64,000 nt of DNA from the NCBI GenBank assembly GCA_963550135.1, contig CAUVBP010000001.1, positions 1 through 64,000 on the forward strand. The letters are read 5' to 3'. Position numbers and translations under genes: made by a program. This document shows, in pieces, positions 48,838 to 57,448 of this stretch. Each line of letters begins with the position of its first letter. Position 1 is the stretch's first letter. The stretch is from Saccharimonas sp963550135 (GTDB lineage: Bacteria > Patescibacteriota > Saccharimonadia > Saccharimonadales > Saccharimonadaceae). The notes beneath the pieces are model-generated. The model searched no databases. It saw only the letters and a program-made list of their open reading frames with translations, and was not told the DNA's origin.

Positions 48838-49446
48838 CTAACCTTGGCCATAACGTTTGACACTAACCTGCGGGTCGCTGCTATCGTGCTCGACATCGGC
48901 GTATTTCTTGTCAAGCGCCTCAATGACTCGCGCCACTAACCGCTCAGGGTTTGCATCGTAAATGACATCTTTAGCGCCCGGCGCCCAAACGTTCTTGAGC
49001 AAAGTAATCGTGTAGTCTGCCAAGCCGCCGCTGCCCAGCAAGATACCGCAGATCTTGCGGCTTTCGAGCGCCGTCGATAGCTCGTGCAGGCTGCCCATTC
49101 GCCCGCCGACAGTAATCACCGCGTCGGCACTGCGCACCAGATGAACATCGCGGCCAACATATTCCATACCGGTGAAGTTGATATAGTCGAATTCGGCAGT
49201 CGGCAAACGGTAAGTCGAAATATGTTCGCGAAACGAACTAGCTGGCGAGAATCCGACCGACACGCCTTTAGTCTGGTTAACACTTTTGAAGCCGCGCGCC
49301 GCAAAGTGCGGCAAACCGACAGTAGCGCCTGTCAGCAATGTCTTGCCTGAACGTGCGATTTCAGCGCCAATCGCAAAAGCTTTTTCGTGAGCGCTATCAA
49401 CCGTCTCGCCCGACGCCGCGCCCGATACACAAATCTGGTATTTCAT
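48838..49446 (-). CDS. LOG-family (lysine decarboxylase-like) Rossmann protein
   Basis: 202 residues. ICVSGAASGETVDSAHEKAFAIGAEIARSGKTLLTGATVGLPHFAARGFKS and VITVGGRMGSLHELSTALES correspond to the two nucleotide-binding loops of LOG/DprA-like proteins, with GGRMGSLHE in place of the usual PGGxGTxxE. Members may be nucleotide 5'-monophosphate phosphoribohydrolases; the altered motif makes that uncertain. GAGGAG precedes the ATG. Last gene of the sugar-phosphate operon. Confidence 0.75.
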   Translation of the reverse strand: MKYQICVSGAASGETVDSAHEKAFAIGAEIARSGKTLLTGATVGLPHFAARGFKSVNQTKGVSVGFSPASSFREHISTYRLPTAEFDYINFTGMEYVGRDVHLVRSADAVITVGGRMGSLHELSTALESRKICGILLGSGGLADYTITLLKNVWAPGAKDVIYDANPERLVARVIEALDKKYADVEHDSSDPQVSVKRYGQG

Positions 49447-50426
49447 TATTCTCCTCGTTTTGGTAATTGTTTCTCGGTGATTGGCATAGCGTGCAGTTTG
49501 ACACCTTTATACAAGATGCCATCTTTGGCGCCAATCTTAGTAACGACGCTAGTCGAATTGGCGCTAGCAAAAATAATCGAATCTTTTAAGTTTTTACCTT
49601 GCGCCCACTGGCTCAAAAAGCCGCTAGCAAAAGCATCGCCGGCGCCCGTGCGATCGACTACTGGCACGTCTTCATACATACCAGCGCGCACCAATGTCTT
49701 ACCGTCTGTCGCTATCACGCCATTTGGACCGTCGCTGACGATCACTGTCGGACAATAGTGCAGCGCCCGCAGAGCTAACTCCTCGATAGTCTCGCCAGCC
49801 ACTAGTTTTTGCATCTCTTCTTTGTTGGTGCAAAGCACGTCAACTGTGTCCAGCAAACCTTTTAGCTTTTCTGGATCAGCTAGCTCCGGGCCAGCCGGGT
49901 TGAGCATGACTTTGGCGCCAACGCGCTCAGCTTCGTCCAAAATCACCCGTAACACCGTCAGGCTGTTGTCGGCCAACGACGTCGGATAAATCCAATCAGC
50001 CTGGCTGATAGCTTGTAAATTCAAGCGGCTAGCATCCTTGCCAAATGTCCGCCCGCGGTGGTTCAAAATCGTTCGCTCGCCATTGGTCGCAATCAAAATT
50101 ACTGAATAGCCAGCTTGCATTCGATCATCAATCAAGACGTCGCGCGTATCGACACCCTCGGCATCAAGCGCCGCAATCACCGCCTGGCTAGCCGAGTCAT
50201 TACCCAGAGCCCACATATAGCGGCTATCCAGGCCCTGGCGAGCAAAAGTTGTCGCGACATTTGTAGCATTGCCGCCAGTGCTGAAGATTACGTCTTCGAC
50301 TTCCATTTTGATACCTAACGGCAGCTCGGTAAAGACTTTCTTGCCGCGGGTATGTGGATCGAATTCGTTACTGCGCAAGAATACGTCTTGCGTGCCTTTG
50401 CCGATTGCTAAAATTTTAACCGCCAC
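49446..50426 (-). CDS. PfkB-family carbohydrate kinase
   Basis: 326 residues. N-terminal GGNATNVATTFARQG and C-terminal signature DRTGAGDAFASGFL (the base Asp in GAGD). Within an operon of pentose and triose phosphate enzymes, a sugar or sugar-phosphate kinase (fructose-6-phosphate, fructose-1-phosphate or ribose) is likely; sequence alone does not decide. Starts at GTG overlapping the aldolase stop by one base, so it is probably coupled. Confidence 0.88.
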   Translation of the reverse strand: MAVKILAIGKGTQDVFLRSNEFDPHTRGKKVFTELPLGIKMEVEDVIFSTGGNATNVATTFARQGLDSRYMWALGNDSASQAVIAALDAEGVDTRDVLIDDRMQAGYSVILIATNGERTILNHRGRTFGKDASRLNLQAISQADWIYPTSLADNSLTVLRVILDEAERVGAKVMLNPAGPELADPEKLKGLLDTVDVLCTNKEEMQKLVAGETIEELALRALHYCPTVIVSDGPNGVIATDGKTLVRAGMYEDVPVVDRTGAGDAFASGFLSQWAQGKNLKDSIIFASANSTSVVTKIGAKDGILYKGVKLHAMPITEKQLPKRGE

Positions 50427-51340
50427 TAAAGCGTCGCCTTTCCGGCACTGCCAAAGGCGCCAATTTTCTCTTCAACGACTTTTTGGACGGCATCGTAAAC
50501 TTCGGGCATCAGCTTGAAAACAGCATACTCATCAGGATTCTCGCGCAAAACCTTTTCGAGCGTAGTACGGAAAGCATAGCGCAAATCGCTGTTGATATTG
50601 ATCTTGCTAACGCCGATTTTGGATGCATCCTCGAAGTAGTGTAGCGGCGTACCGCTACCGCCATGCAGGCTAATCTGGCAGTTGATTGCCGCGCGAATCT
50701 GGCGCAACAGGTCTAAATCGAGAATCTTCGGTACCGGATACAACCCGTGCAAGTTCCCAACTTGCACCGCCATAGTATCAATGCCTGTGGCATCGACAAA
50801 ACTCTTGGCTTCCTCGGGCTTAGTATTCCATTTTTTGACCTCTTCGTAGTCGATTTCTTCTTTATGCAAGTTAGAATCGCCAAAGAAATAGCGTTCCTCG
50901 GCCTCGACCAGCGCGCCCGTAAACTTAGCATATTTGACAACTTCGCGAGTTTTCTCGATAATTTCCTCGAGCGAAGCATCGTGATTAGCCTGCGAAATAT
51001 CGATATGAATAAATTCAAAGCCAGCATCAATAGCCTGTTTGCAGCCCTCGACTGTCGGCGCGTGATCAAGGTTGATATACATCTCGACACCGTAGTTTTG
51101 GCTATAATTATCGACCAAATCGCGAATATTCTCGTAGCCGCCCAGCGAAGCTGCTTCATTAGCGCTAACTTCGACCATCACTGGCGCGCTGGTTTTTTGC
51201 GCTGCCTGGCAAATCGCACGCAATGTTTCTTGATTGTCAATGTTAAAAGCGCCCACCGCGAAACCTTCTTGCCGGCTGCGGCGCATGAGATCACGCGCCC
51301 GGCTGGTACGCTGGCGAATTTCATCAATTGATAAGCTCAT
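50426..51340 (-). CDS. fba: Class II fructose-bisphosphate aldolase
   Basis: 304 residues. Zinc enzyme that interconverts fructose-1,6-bisphosphate and two triose phosphates. NLDHAPTVEGCKQAIDAGFEFIHIDIS carries the catalytic Asp and zinc His; VQVGNLHGLYP and SLHGGSGTPL supply further ligands and phosphate loop; INSDLRYAFR follows. AAAGGAG precedes the ATG. Confidence 0.95.
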   Translation of the reverse strand: MSLSIDEIRQRTSRARDLMRRSRQEGFAVGAFNIDNQETLRAICQAAQKTSAPVMVEVSANEAASLGGYENIRDLVDNYSQNYGVEMYINLDHAPTVEGCKQAIDAGFEFIHIDISQANHDASLEEIIEKTREVVKYAKFTGALVEAEERYFFGDSNLHKEEIDYEEVKKWNTKPEEAKSFVDATGIDTMAVQVGNLHGLYPVPKILDLDLLRQIRAAINCQISLHGGSGTPLHYFEDASKIGVSKININSDLRYAFRTTLEKVLRENPDEYAVFKLMPEVYDAVQKVVEEKIGAFGSAGKATL

Positions 51341-51354
51341 GTTGTCTCCTTTCC

Positions 51355-52380
51355 TTAAAATCCTGCATGGTATTGCGGCACGCGATCAACAAATTCGCGC
51401 GTCTTCTGGGCGATACTCGCTTCGTCAAGTCCAAAGGCTTGCAGCAACTCGTCAGCCTCGCCACTCTCGCCGAAACGATCATTCATGCCGATGCGCAATA
51501 ATGGCGACGGTAGCTGTTCGCCTAGTAGTTCGGCAACAGCGCCGCCCAAACCGCCAGCAATTTGCGCGTCCTCAACTGTAACTACCCGGCCAGTTTTGCG
51601 AACACTAGCCAGAATCGTCTCGTTATCGAGCGGCTTGACCGTCGGCACATGCACCACTTCGACCGAGACGCTGCTGCTTTGCAATTCATTCGCCGCCCGC
51701 AGCGCGTACGCCGTCATGATGCCGGTGCTAACAATCGTCGCATCGCTGCCCTGGCGCAACACATACGCCTGGCCAATCTCGAACGGCGAATCCGGCGTAC
51801 TAAATGTCGGCGTAGCAGCGCGCGTTAACCGCAAATAAGCCGGCTTATCAGTCCTGGCAAGTACTTTGGTGGCTCTCTCAGCCTCAATAGCATCACCCGG
51901 GCAAACGACAATCATGTTCGGCAACACCCGCATCAACGCGATGTCCTCAAACATTTGGTGGGTAGCACCATCCGGCCCAACCGTCGTGCCGCTATGTCCG
52001 CCGACAATCTTAACCGGCATGTCGTTAAGCGCAATCGTCGCTTTAATTTGTTCCCAACTGCGCCCCGGATGAAACGCCGCGTAACTGGCTGCAAACGGAA
52101 TTTTACCAGCGCGCGCTAGGCCGCTTGCCACCGTCGCTAAATTCTGCTCGGCGATCCCAACCTCGATATAACGCTCAGGGAAAGCCTTGGCAAAGGCATC
52201 CATTTTGACGCTCTCGACCAAATCAGCGCACAGACCGACTACTCGCTCATCAGCTTCGCCGGCCGCCTTCAAGCCGCGCCCAAAACCAGCACGCGTGGCT
52301 TCTGCTTCTGGTTTTTCATTATAAATGTTGTCATTTAGAGGATAATTATACACGGCCTTCTCCTGAATATCGTTTTGCAT
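51355..52380 (-). CDS. tktB: Transketolase, C-terminal subunit
   Basis: 341 residues: the pyrimidine-binding half (GVGIAEQNLATVASGLARAGKIPFAASYAAF, with the conserved Glu) and the C-terminal domain (YVLRQGSDATIVSTGIMTAYAL, EDAQIAGGLGGAVAEL). It must pair with the N-terminal subunit two genes upstream. The first in-frame ATG is at 52380 (GAGAAAAAAG before it); a GTG nine codons later has a better AGGAG. It overlaps the preceding DUF4190-like gene by 35 bp. Confidence 0.93.
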   Translation of the reverse strand: MQNDIQEKAVYNYPLNDNIYNEKPEAEATRAGFGRGLKAAGEADERVVGLCADLVESVKMDAFAKAFPERYIEVGIAEQNLATVASGLARAGKIPFAASYAAFHPGRSWEQIKATIALNDMPVKIVGGHSGTTVGPDGATHQMFEDIALMRVLPNMIVVCPGDAIEAERATKVLARTDKPAYLRLTRAATPTFSTPDSPFEIGQAYVLRQGSDATIVSTGIMTAYALRAANELQSSSVSVEVVHVPTVKPLDNETILASVRKTGRVVTVEDAQIAGGLGGAVAELLGEQLPSPLLRIGMNDRFGESGEADELLQAFGLDEASIAQKTREFVDRVPQYHAGF

Positions 52381-53416
52381 CTTTTTTCTCGAGAATCACT
52401 AGTGATCGGAACATCGCCTTGGCACTTTCTGAAACAGCGAGCGATTCTTTATTGTTGTATAAGTACAATAAGTAACTTCCTTTACCGTATGCTCGCGAGC
52501 AAATCACTGATAAATGCGGCTTACCGCTGCTGTCATTAGCCAAAACGCGAGCACACAAAAGTTGCACAGCGCCGCGGTCATTCGCGAAATCAGCAAATGA
52601 CTGATACCACTCTATACCAGTCACCAAGTCACCGTTACTCTTCGCATTTCCGATCTTGTCTTCGATAACTTTTCGCGAATTAACTCTATCAGAACTACTG
52701 ATAAAATTTTCGCTACCAACCACAGATATAGTCATTAAGAGTCCACTGCCATCAGAATACCAATGAACGCCATTATCGTTTTCCTTTTCAGTCCAACCTT
52801 CTGGCAATTTGCCGTTTTCGATGCGCCAAACTGGTGAACCCTGCGGCTGGTAATTATCATCAAGCGAGGCACTTCGGACAGTTCTGGCGCTGTCCTTTTC
52901 CTTACCTTTGTTATCGCCGGCGTGATCAAATTGCGAGAAAAGCGGCTGCATCGCCCCAGACACTAGAAGTATCGTAACGATAATAGAAATAACAAGCGTA
53001 ACCGAATTAATAATAATACCGATAACACCTGCTGCTTTCGAAGTACCGTAGCGGTTCGCCTTGACAACGCTAGCAATACCGAGCGGCAAGCCAATCATAC
53101 TCATCCAGAGCAAGCCAAGTATGATACTAACAGCGCCCATCCAGTTGCCCGGCGACTGTGTTGGCGCAGGCTGTGAATACGGATAAGCGTAAGGGCTAGC
53201 CGGCGGATAAGTATTGTTTGCCGGCGGAGCGGTATACTGCGGAGCAGCATATTGCGGCGCTGGCGGCGAAACAGGCGGCGCTGAGGCAGCTGGCTGAACT
53301 GTCGGCTCTGACGGAACAGATGCGGCCGAAGACTTCGGCGGTTTCGGCGGCTTTGGTGGAGTTGGCGGTTTCGGCGCCTTGGACGGCATCGAATTGTTAG
53401 ACGATTGATTACTCAT
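52346..53416 (-). CDS. Pro-rich DUF4190-like membrane protein inside the transketolase operon
   Basis: 356 residues from the ATG at 53416 (GGAGGATATT upstream). A low-complexity N-terminus rich in P, K, A and S (KPPTPPKPPKPPK, then YAAPQYTAPPANNTYPP) precedes two TM helices of DUF4190 type (GAVSIILGLLWMSMIGLPLGIASVVKANRYG and AAGVIGIIINSVTLVISIIVTILLV) and an extracellular domain of about 180 residues with SDRVNSRKVIEDK and LLCARVLAND. Its insertion between the two halves of one enzyme is odd; the overlaps on both sides show it is translated with them. Confidence 0.75.
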   Translation of the reverse strand: MSNQSSNNSMPSKAPKPPTPPKPPKPPKSSAASVPSEPTVQPAASAPPVSPPAPQYAAPQYTAPPANNTYPPASPYAYPYSQPAPTQSPGNWMGAVSIILGLLWMSMIGLPLGIASVVKANRYGTSKAAGVIGIIINSVTLVISIIVTILLVSGAMQPLFSQFDHAGDNKGKEKDSARTVRSASLDDNYQPQGSPVWRIENGKLPEGWTEKENDNGVHWYSDGSGLLMTISVVGSENFISSSDRVNSRKVIEDKIGNAKSNGDLVTGIEWYQSFADFANDRGAVQLLCARVLANDSSGKPHLSVICSRAYGKGSYLLYLYNNKESLAVSESAKAMFRSLVILEKKDAKRYSGEGRV

Positions 53417-54278
53417 AATATCCTCCTGCATCTTGCTGTGATTCTGAATGCGCCAAATCAGCCAGCGCCGTAGTCGCCTGATCGCTTGAGGGCGCTACGC
53501 CGTGCCACTTGTAATCGTATTCCATGAAGCCAACACCGCGGCCCGGAATCGTATGCGCGATGATACAACACGGCCGGTTCTCGATCGCCTTGGCTAAGTT
53601 TACCGCATCGATGATGCCTTCAATATTGTTGCCGTCGATTTCTTGGACGTGCCAGCCGAAACTTTCCCACTTGCCGCGCAAATTTTCCAGCGGCATGACG
53701 TCTTCGGTCGGACCGTCAATCTGAATATTATTACGGTCAATGAAGAGGATTAACTGGCGTAATTTATACTTACCGGCAAACATCGCCGACTCCCAGATAT
53801 TACCTTCATCAAGCTCGCCGTCGCCGGCAATCGCGTACACCCAGCGGTGGCGCTGCTTATCCAGATACTGTAACGCATACGCGTAACCCGCCGCTTGCCC
53901 GATGCCGCTGCCTAGCGGCCCGGAAGTATTCTCGAGCCCTGGTAACTTGACGCGCTCTGGGTGGCCTTGCAAACGCGATCCGAGCTTGCGTAGCGTCGAC
54001 AGCTCCTCGACTGGGAAGTATCCTGCCTCGGCCATGGCCGCGTATTGTACTGGCACTGTGTGGCCATTACTCAACATGAAGATATCGCGCTCTGGCCATT
54101 CAGGATTCTGCGGATCGATATTCATAATATTGAAATATAGTGCCGTGACGATATCCGCCAGCCCCAGCGCACCGCCTGGGTGCCCGCTCTTGGCTAGCTC
54201 TAGCATATGAACTACGTCGCGCCGCACGTCGTTGGCTTTTATTTTGAGCTGTGGAATAGATAATTTCTCGCGAGCCAC
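53409..54278 (-). CDS. tktA: Transketolase, N-terminal subunit
   Basis: 289 residues. Thiamine-diphosphate-binding half: LAKSGHPGGALGLADIVTALYF, LGSGIGQAAGYAYALQYL, and the GDGELDEGNIWESAMFAG-NNIQIDG motif that binds Mg/ThDP. Start GTG at 54278 with AGGAG. Ends 8 bp inside the next gene. Confidence 0.94.
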   Translation of the reverse strand: MAREKLSIPQLKIKANDVRRDVVHMLELAKSGHPGGALGLADIVTALYFNIMNIDPQNPEWPERDIFMLSNGHTVPVQYAAMAEAGYFPVEELSTLRKLGSRLQGHPERVKLPGLENTSGPLGSGIGQAAGYAYALQYLDKQRHRWVYAIAGDGELDEGNIWESAMFAGKYKLRQLILFIDRNNIQIDGPTEDVMPLENLRGKWESFGWHVQEIDGNNIEGIIDAVNLAKAIENRPCCIIAHTIPGRGVGFMEYDYKWHGVAPSSDQATTALADLAHSESQQDAGGYYE

Positions 54279-54923
54279 CTAAATTACTCCTTGCTTATTA
54301 ACTTCTGCTACTAATTTCTGATAAGCTTCTGCCGGATCTGGCGCCGAATGGATAGCGCTGCCGCAGTTGACGATATTAACGCCGCCTTGCGCCAGGCTAA
54401 AAACATTTTCGAGCGTCGCGCCGCCATCCCAGCCGACTTCAACGCTAGGATGAATACTGCGAATCAAGCGAACCTTTTCCAGCTGCATCAAGCTAGCCTT
54501 GCCGCCGTAGTGGCCCAAATCACCGCTAAACACCAGTACATGATCAACTGCGCTGATGACATCTTTGACGGTATTTGGCACCGTCGGGCGCAACAATCCC
54601 ACGCCAGTCTGAATACCCGAAGCTTTGAGCTGCTGGATAGAAGGCTGTAAATCCTCATCAACTTCGGCATGAAAAATCACCAGCGATGGCCGCATTTGCA
54701 CCAAAGCATCAACATACAAACTCGGCCGCGCTACCATAGCATGGATATCAACCTGCCAATCCTGCGGCCACCACATCTCGCTCAGCTCAACGGTTTTAGT
54801 CGGTGCAAATTCGCCATCAGCCAAATCTAGATGAACACGCTTAGCAAACGGTGATAAACGCTCAATCGTTAGCTTGTAATCTTCTGCATTTTCGCAGAGC
54901 ACTGTTGGAACAATCTCGGCCAT
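54279..54923 (-). CDS. rpe: Ribulose-phosphate 3-epimerase family protein
   Basis: 214 residues from the ATG at 54923, which overlaps the rpiB stop (TGATG). TIM-barrel features: PTVLCENAEDY, metal ligands in RVHLDLADGEFAP and VDIHAMV, VIFHAEV, and the phosphate loop GWDGGATLENV with GSAIHSAPDP. The sequence is divergent from well-studied Rpe (LADGEF for MDGHF) but the operon context supports the role. Confidence 0.85.
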   Translation of the reverse strand: MAEIVPTVLCENAEDYKLTIERLSPFAKRVHLDLADGEFAPTKTVELSEMWWPQDWQVDIHAMVARPSLYVDALVQMRPSLVIFHAEVDEDLQPSIQQLKASGIQTGVGLLRPTVPNTVKDVISAVDHVLVFSGDLGHYGGKASLMQLEKVRLIRSIHPSVEVGWDGGATLENVFSLAQGGVNIVNCGSAIHSAPDPAEAYQKLVAEVNKQGVI

Positions 54924-55384
54924 CAGAAAGCATCCAATTCTGCGTTGCGGCGAACAAACCGCGCCGCGCCGGCAAATGGCGTAGCGATCCACTCGTCAAT
55001 AATTTCTTTCCAGAGTTCTAAGTCGTCGCCCGGAGCGTCCAACACCCGCGCTGGCAAACACAAAACGTTACAGTCGTTATCATTGCGGCACTCATGTGCT
55101 TCGAACTTATCCCAGATCACTGCCGCCCGGATGCCGCGAAAACGGTTAGCTGCCATCGCCATACCTTGGCCGCCAGTGCAAACCAAAATTGCCCGCGGAT
55201 CAGTAGAATCGTCCTCGCCCAATACCTTGGTCACGGCCATCTGAGCAAACTGCGGGAAGTCGTCTTGCGGATCGAGTATCTTATCGCCGACATCCTCCCA
55301 CTCGATGCCGCGCTTGGTCAGATAAGCTTCAATCTTCTCCTTCAGATAAAACCCACCGTGATCCGCTCCTAGAAAAATCTTCAT
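54923..55384 (-). CDS. rpiB: Ribose-5-phosphate isomerase B
   Basis: 153 residues from the ATG at 55384. RpiB/LacAB fold: IFLGADHGGFYLKEKIEAYL, catalytic Cys region AILVCTGGQGMAMAANRFRGIRAAV, and HECRNDNDCNVLCLPARVL. First gene of rpiB-rpe-tktN-X-tktC-fba-pfkB-LOG. Leaderless: TATACT is six bases before the ATG. Confidence 0.95.
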   Translation of the reverse strand: MKIFLGADHGGFYLKEKIEAYLTKRGIEWEDVGDKILDPQDDFPQFAQMAVTKVLGEDDSTDPRAILVCTGGQGMAMAANRFRGIRAAVIWDKFEAHECRNDNDCNVLCLPARVLDAPGDDLELWKEIIDEWIATPFAGAARFVRRNAELDAF

Positions 55385-55390
55385 ACTACA

Positions 55391-55396
55391 AGTATA
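55391..55396 (-). promoter_or_regulatory. -10 box of the sugar-phosphate operon
   Basis: Minus strand TATACT (55391-55396), six bases before the rpiB ATG. Confidence 0.65.
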
Positions 55397-55445
55397 AGCA
55401 TAATATGCGCCCCTGGCAAGCCCCGTTAGAGTAGGTCTGCTGACC

Positions 55446-55560
55446 AAAAGAAAATCCCGCCCCCAGCGGGGATGGTCGAGCTCAGATTGAGCTAGCCATC
55501 CCCGCCAGGTGGCGGGAAGAAGCGGAGGAAGTTTTAAGCGGTTTTCCTCTCTGAAACCGC
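55446..55560 (-). terminator. Cassette F nested 3' structure and terminator
   Basis: CCCGCC/GGCGGG (55456-55461, 55511-55516) encloses GGGGATGG/CCATCCCC (55468-55475, 55496-55503), which encloses AGCTCA/TGAGCT. On the minus strand GGCGGG is followed by ATTTTCTTTTGG, like cassettes A, C and E. A further hairpin GCGGTTT/AAACCGC lies at 55538-55560. Confidence 0.85.
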
Positions 55561-55601
55561 ACTCAATTTTTTACCCGGTAGAGTTCCCGGGGTAGTAGAG
55601 G

Positions 55602-56054
55602 TCAGTGACTGGACCGCCTAGCGGCGCGCCTAGCGGCGGCCTCAAGGAATCTGGTGGTGGCGTCCTGCCACCACTCGTCATACCTCTCATCGAGCGGCAG
55701 CCTAGTGGCCGGCGAGGAATAGAATCGGTCCCTCCTAAAGGAGGGAACACCCTCCTTGCTATAGTACACCTCAAAGAACCTGTGTCCAAAGGCGAAGAAT
55801 CCACCATCGCTGACACGGGCAACGCCCATCCCCTTCCCTGCATCCGTGGGCATCCACGCCACAATGCCCTGGTAGGGTTTGGACAAGAAGGGGTGCGTCA
55901 CCCCCTCGTACGTGATACTAGGCCGGGGGGCGTCTCCCCCCGGCCACATGTCCCGGAGCAAAGGCCTCGGGACGGTGAAGTCCCGAGCCCAGACGTCATC
56001 GAGAACAGCCTCGATGATGTCGTCAGACAAAGGGATGACATTGAAGGTAGCCAT
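55602..56054 (-). CDS. Cassette F protein, frame made of hairpins
   Basis: 150 residues from the ATG at 56054 (AAAGGGG upstream after a GCCCC/GGGGC hairpin). No recognised family. It is soluble and mixed in charge, with ARVSDGGFFAFGHRFFEVYYSKEG and a basic C-terminus rich in Ala and Arg. The coding DNA holds at least six inverted repeats: 55654-55674 (8 bp), 55729-55746 (7 bp), 55890-55904 (6 bp), 55921-55945 (10 bp), 55966-55987 (8 bp) and 55992-56021 (12 bp, one G-U). This is the largest member of the hairpin-string genes. Confidence 0.6.
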   Translation of the reverse strand: MATFNVIPLSDDIIEAVLDDVWARDFTVPRPLLRDMWPGGDAPRPSITYEGVTHPFLSKPYQGIVAWMPTDAGKGMGVARVSDGGFFAFGHRFFEVYYSKEGVPSFRRDRFYSSPATRLPLDERYDEWWQDATTRFLEAAARRAARRSSH

Positions 56055-56297
56055 TTTAGGCCCCTTTCTGCCCCATGTGGGGCGTTTGGAGCTTGACCTT
56101 TTCAAGCTCTCTACGGCAGCATCAAAAAATACCCAGGCTAGACTGGCGTTTTAGCGCCAGCGCTATTCGTGCTTTTAACCTGAATTAACTAAACTTAATA
56201 ATGCCGTAGAGAGCTTAAAATTGTGCCTATCTACTACAGATTTTATTGTTAGTGAGCATGTCGCTGATCCTGTATTTTGCCTATACGGGATGGACAT
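56055..56297 (-). promoter_or_regulatory. Cassette F structured leader
   Basis: About 243 nt. A perfect 15-bp helix, AAGCTCTCTACGGCA (56104-56118) with 56202-56216, encloses a CTGGCG/CGCCAG hairpin (56143-56160). A GCCCC/GGGGC hairpin (56070-56083) sits just before the Shine-Dalgarno site. The layout is like cassette B with different sequences. Confidence 0.75.
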
Positions 56298-56303
56298 ACT
56301 ATG

Positions 56304-56332
56304 ATACTACCACACTTTACGATAAATGTCAA
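56304..56332 (-). promoter_or_regulatory. Cassette F promoter
   Basis: Minus strand TTGACA (56327-56332), 17-nt spacer, TGG-TAGTAT (56304-56309). Confidence 0.85.
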
Positions 56333-56381
56333 GACTTTTATGCATATTTTTGGCTTTTTCGGCAATTTTATTATAAATATG

Positions 56382-57374
56382 TCATACATTTCGCGCATAG
56401 CGGCCAGTTTCAGCCGCCAACTCGACCAAGCGGTTGGCACTGGCCCACTCGCCATCGTACCAGGACGACACTTGCACCAATCGCCCGCCAACCACCGACG
56501 TCAAGCCAGCATCAACTGTCGAGCTGTAGCTATTGCCGCGAAAATCTTCGGCTACCAACTCTTTATCAGTGACCGCCAAAATACCGTTATATAGCGGTTC
56601 GCGGGCAGCATGCGTTAAAATTTCGTTTATTTTCTTGGCTGCGACTGGTTCGCGCAGCAGCAGCGAAATCGTTGATAGACCGACATTACCATACCGGCGG
56701 CTGCTAATTGCAAGCCCGCTTACTGCGCTCGCAACATTTGGCAGAACTGCCTGCAATCGCTGGCCGTAATCAGCCGCCATCGCCACCAAGTCGCTGTCGC
56801 CCAGACGCTCAGTCTTTAACAGCGAACCAGCAAAATAATAACTGCCAGCCGCTGTAATCGTCGCTGCCTCGACACCAACCGCTTGGTCAAGCGTAGCGAT
56901 AACCGGCGCTACCGAGCTAATCGCCGCATCGCCGCTGCAGACAATATCCGTCGAGGCGTTAACCAATCTGTCATTGACGCCCATGACAATCGTCGCAAAA
57001 TCAGCGCACTGCGACAACGACGCCACGCGCCGAGCGCCAGCTGTCCGATGGCGGCGTAGTTCAGCAGCATCAGTCTGACATCCAGCATCGATCAAAACAT
57101 CAATACCGAGGTCGTCCCACGGCAATTTGGTTGTCCGCTTGTCGCTTATGATAGGAATGATCCGGTCGCCAACATATAGCGACACGTCGCCAGTGCCAAT
57201 CGCCTTGGCATAATGGCCATAAATCGAGTCGTGCTTCAGCAGATAAGCGCACTGCTCGGCGCTCAGATGCGTCCGAATAGCCGCTATTTCGATATCTGAA
57301 CGGCTCTGCGCAATTTTGAAAACACTCCGGCCAACCCGGCAAAAACCGTTAATCGCTACTTTTATTTTCACCAT
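56382..57374 (-). CDS. GAPDH-like protein lacking catalytic Cys and His
   Basis: 330 residues from the ATG at 57374 (AAGGAG upstream). The fold is clearly that of glyceraldehyde-3-phosphate dehydrogenase: VAINGFCRVGRSVFK, LPWDDLGIDVLIDAG, TIVMGVND and SSWYDGEWASANRLVELA. The active-site segment, normally SNASCTTNCLAP, reads CSGDAAISSVAP, so the catalytic Cys position is Ala. The following TTVHAYT segment reads TITAAGSYY, losing the catalytic His. It is probably catalytically dead or has a changed role (NAD-binding scaffold, regulator or moonlighting protein). Confidence 0.85.
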   Translation of the reverse strand: MVKIKVAINGFCRVGRSVFKIAQSRSDIEIAAIRTHLSAEQCAYLLKHDSIYGHYAKAIGTGDVSLYVGDRIIPIISDKRTTKLPWDDLGIDVLIDAGCQTDAAELRRHRTAGARRVASLSQCADFATIVMGVNDRLVNASTDIVCSGDAAISSVAPVIATLDQAVGVEAATITAAGSYYFAGSLLKTERLGDSDLVAMAADYGQRLQAVLPNVASAVSGLAISSRRYGNVGLSTISLLLREPVAAKKINEILTHAAREPLYNGILAVTDKELVAEDFRGNSYSSTVDAGLTSVVGGRLVQVSSWYDGEWASANRLVELAAETGRYARNV

Positions 57375-57442
57375 GCCCACTCCTTGATTAAGCCATCTTT
57401 GCTAATATTTTAGCAAAAGCGCAATAGCTTTGGCAAATTTGC

Positions 57443-57448
57443 TATAAT
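57443..57448 (+). promoter_or_regulatory. -10 box of rel, leaderless
   Basis: TATAAT (57443-57448), six bases before the ATG at 57455. Confidence 0.7.

Noticed and set aside
55571..56154. Plus-strand ORFs opposite cassette F
   Set aside because: They mirror the minus-strand gene because of its palindromic GC-rich DNA; promoter, SD site and terminator all point to the minus strand.
56219..56381. Possible gene between cassette F and the GAPDH-like gene
   Set aside because: The frames there are short and AT-rich and cover the cassette F promoter; no start signals were seen.
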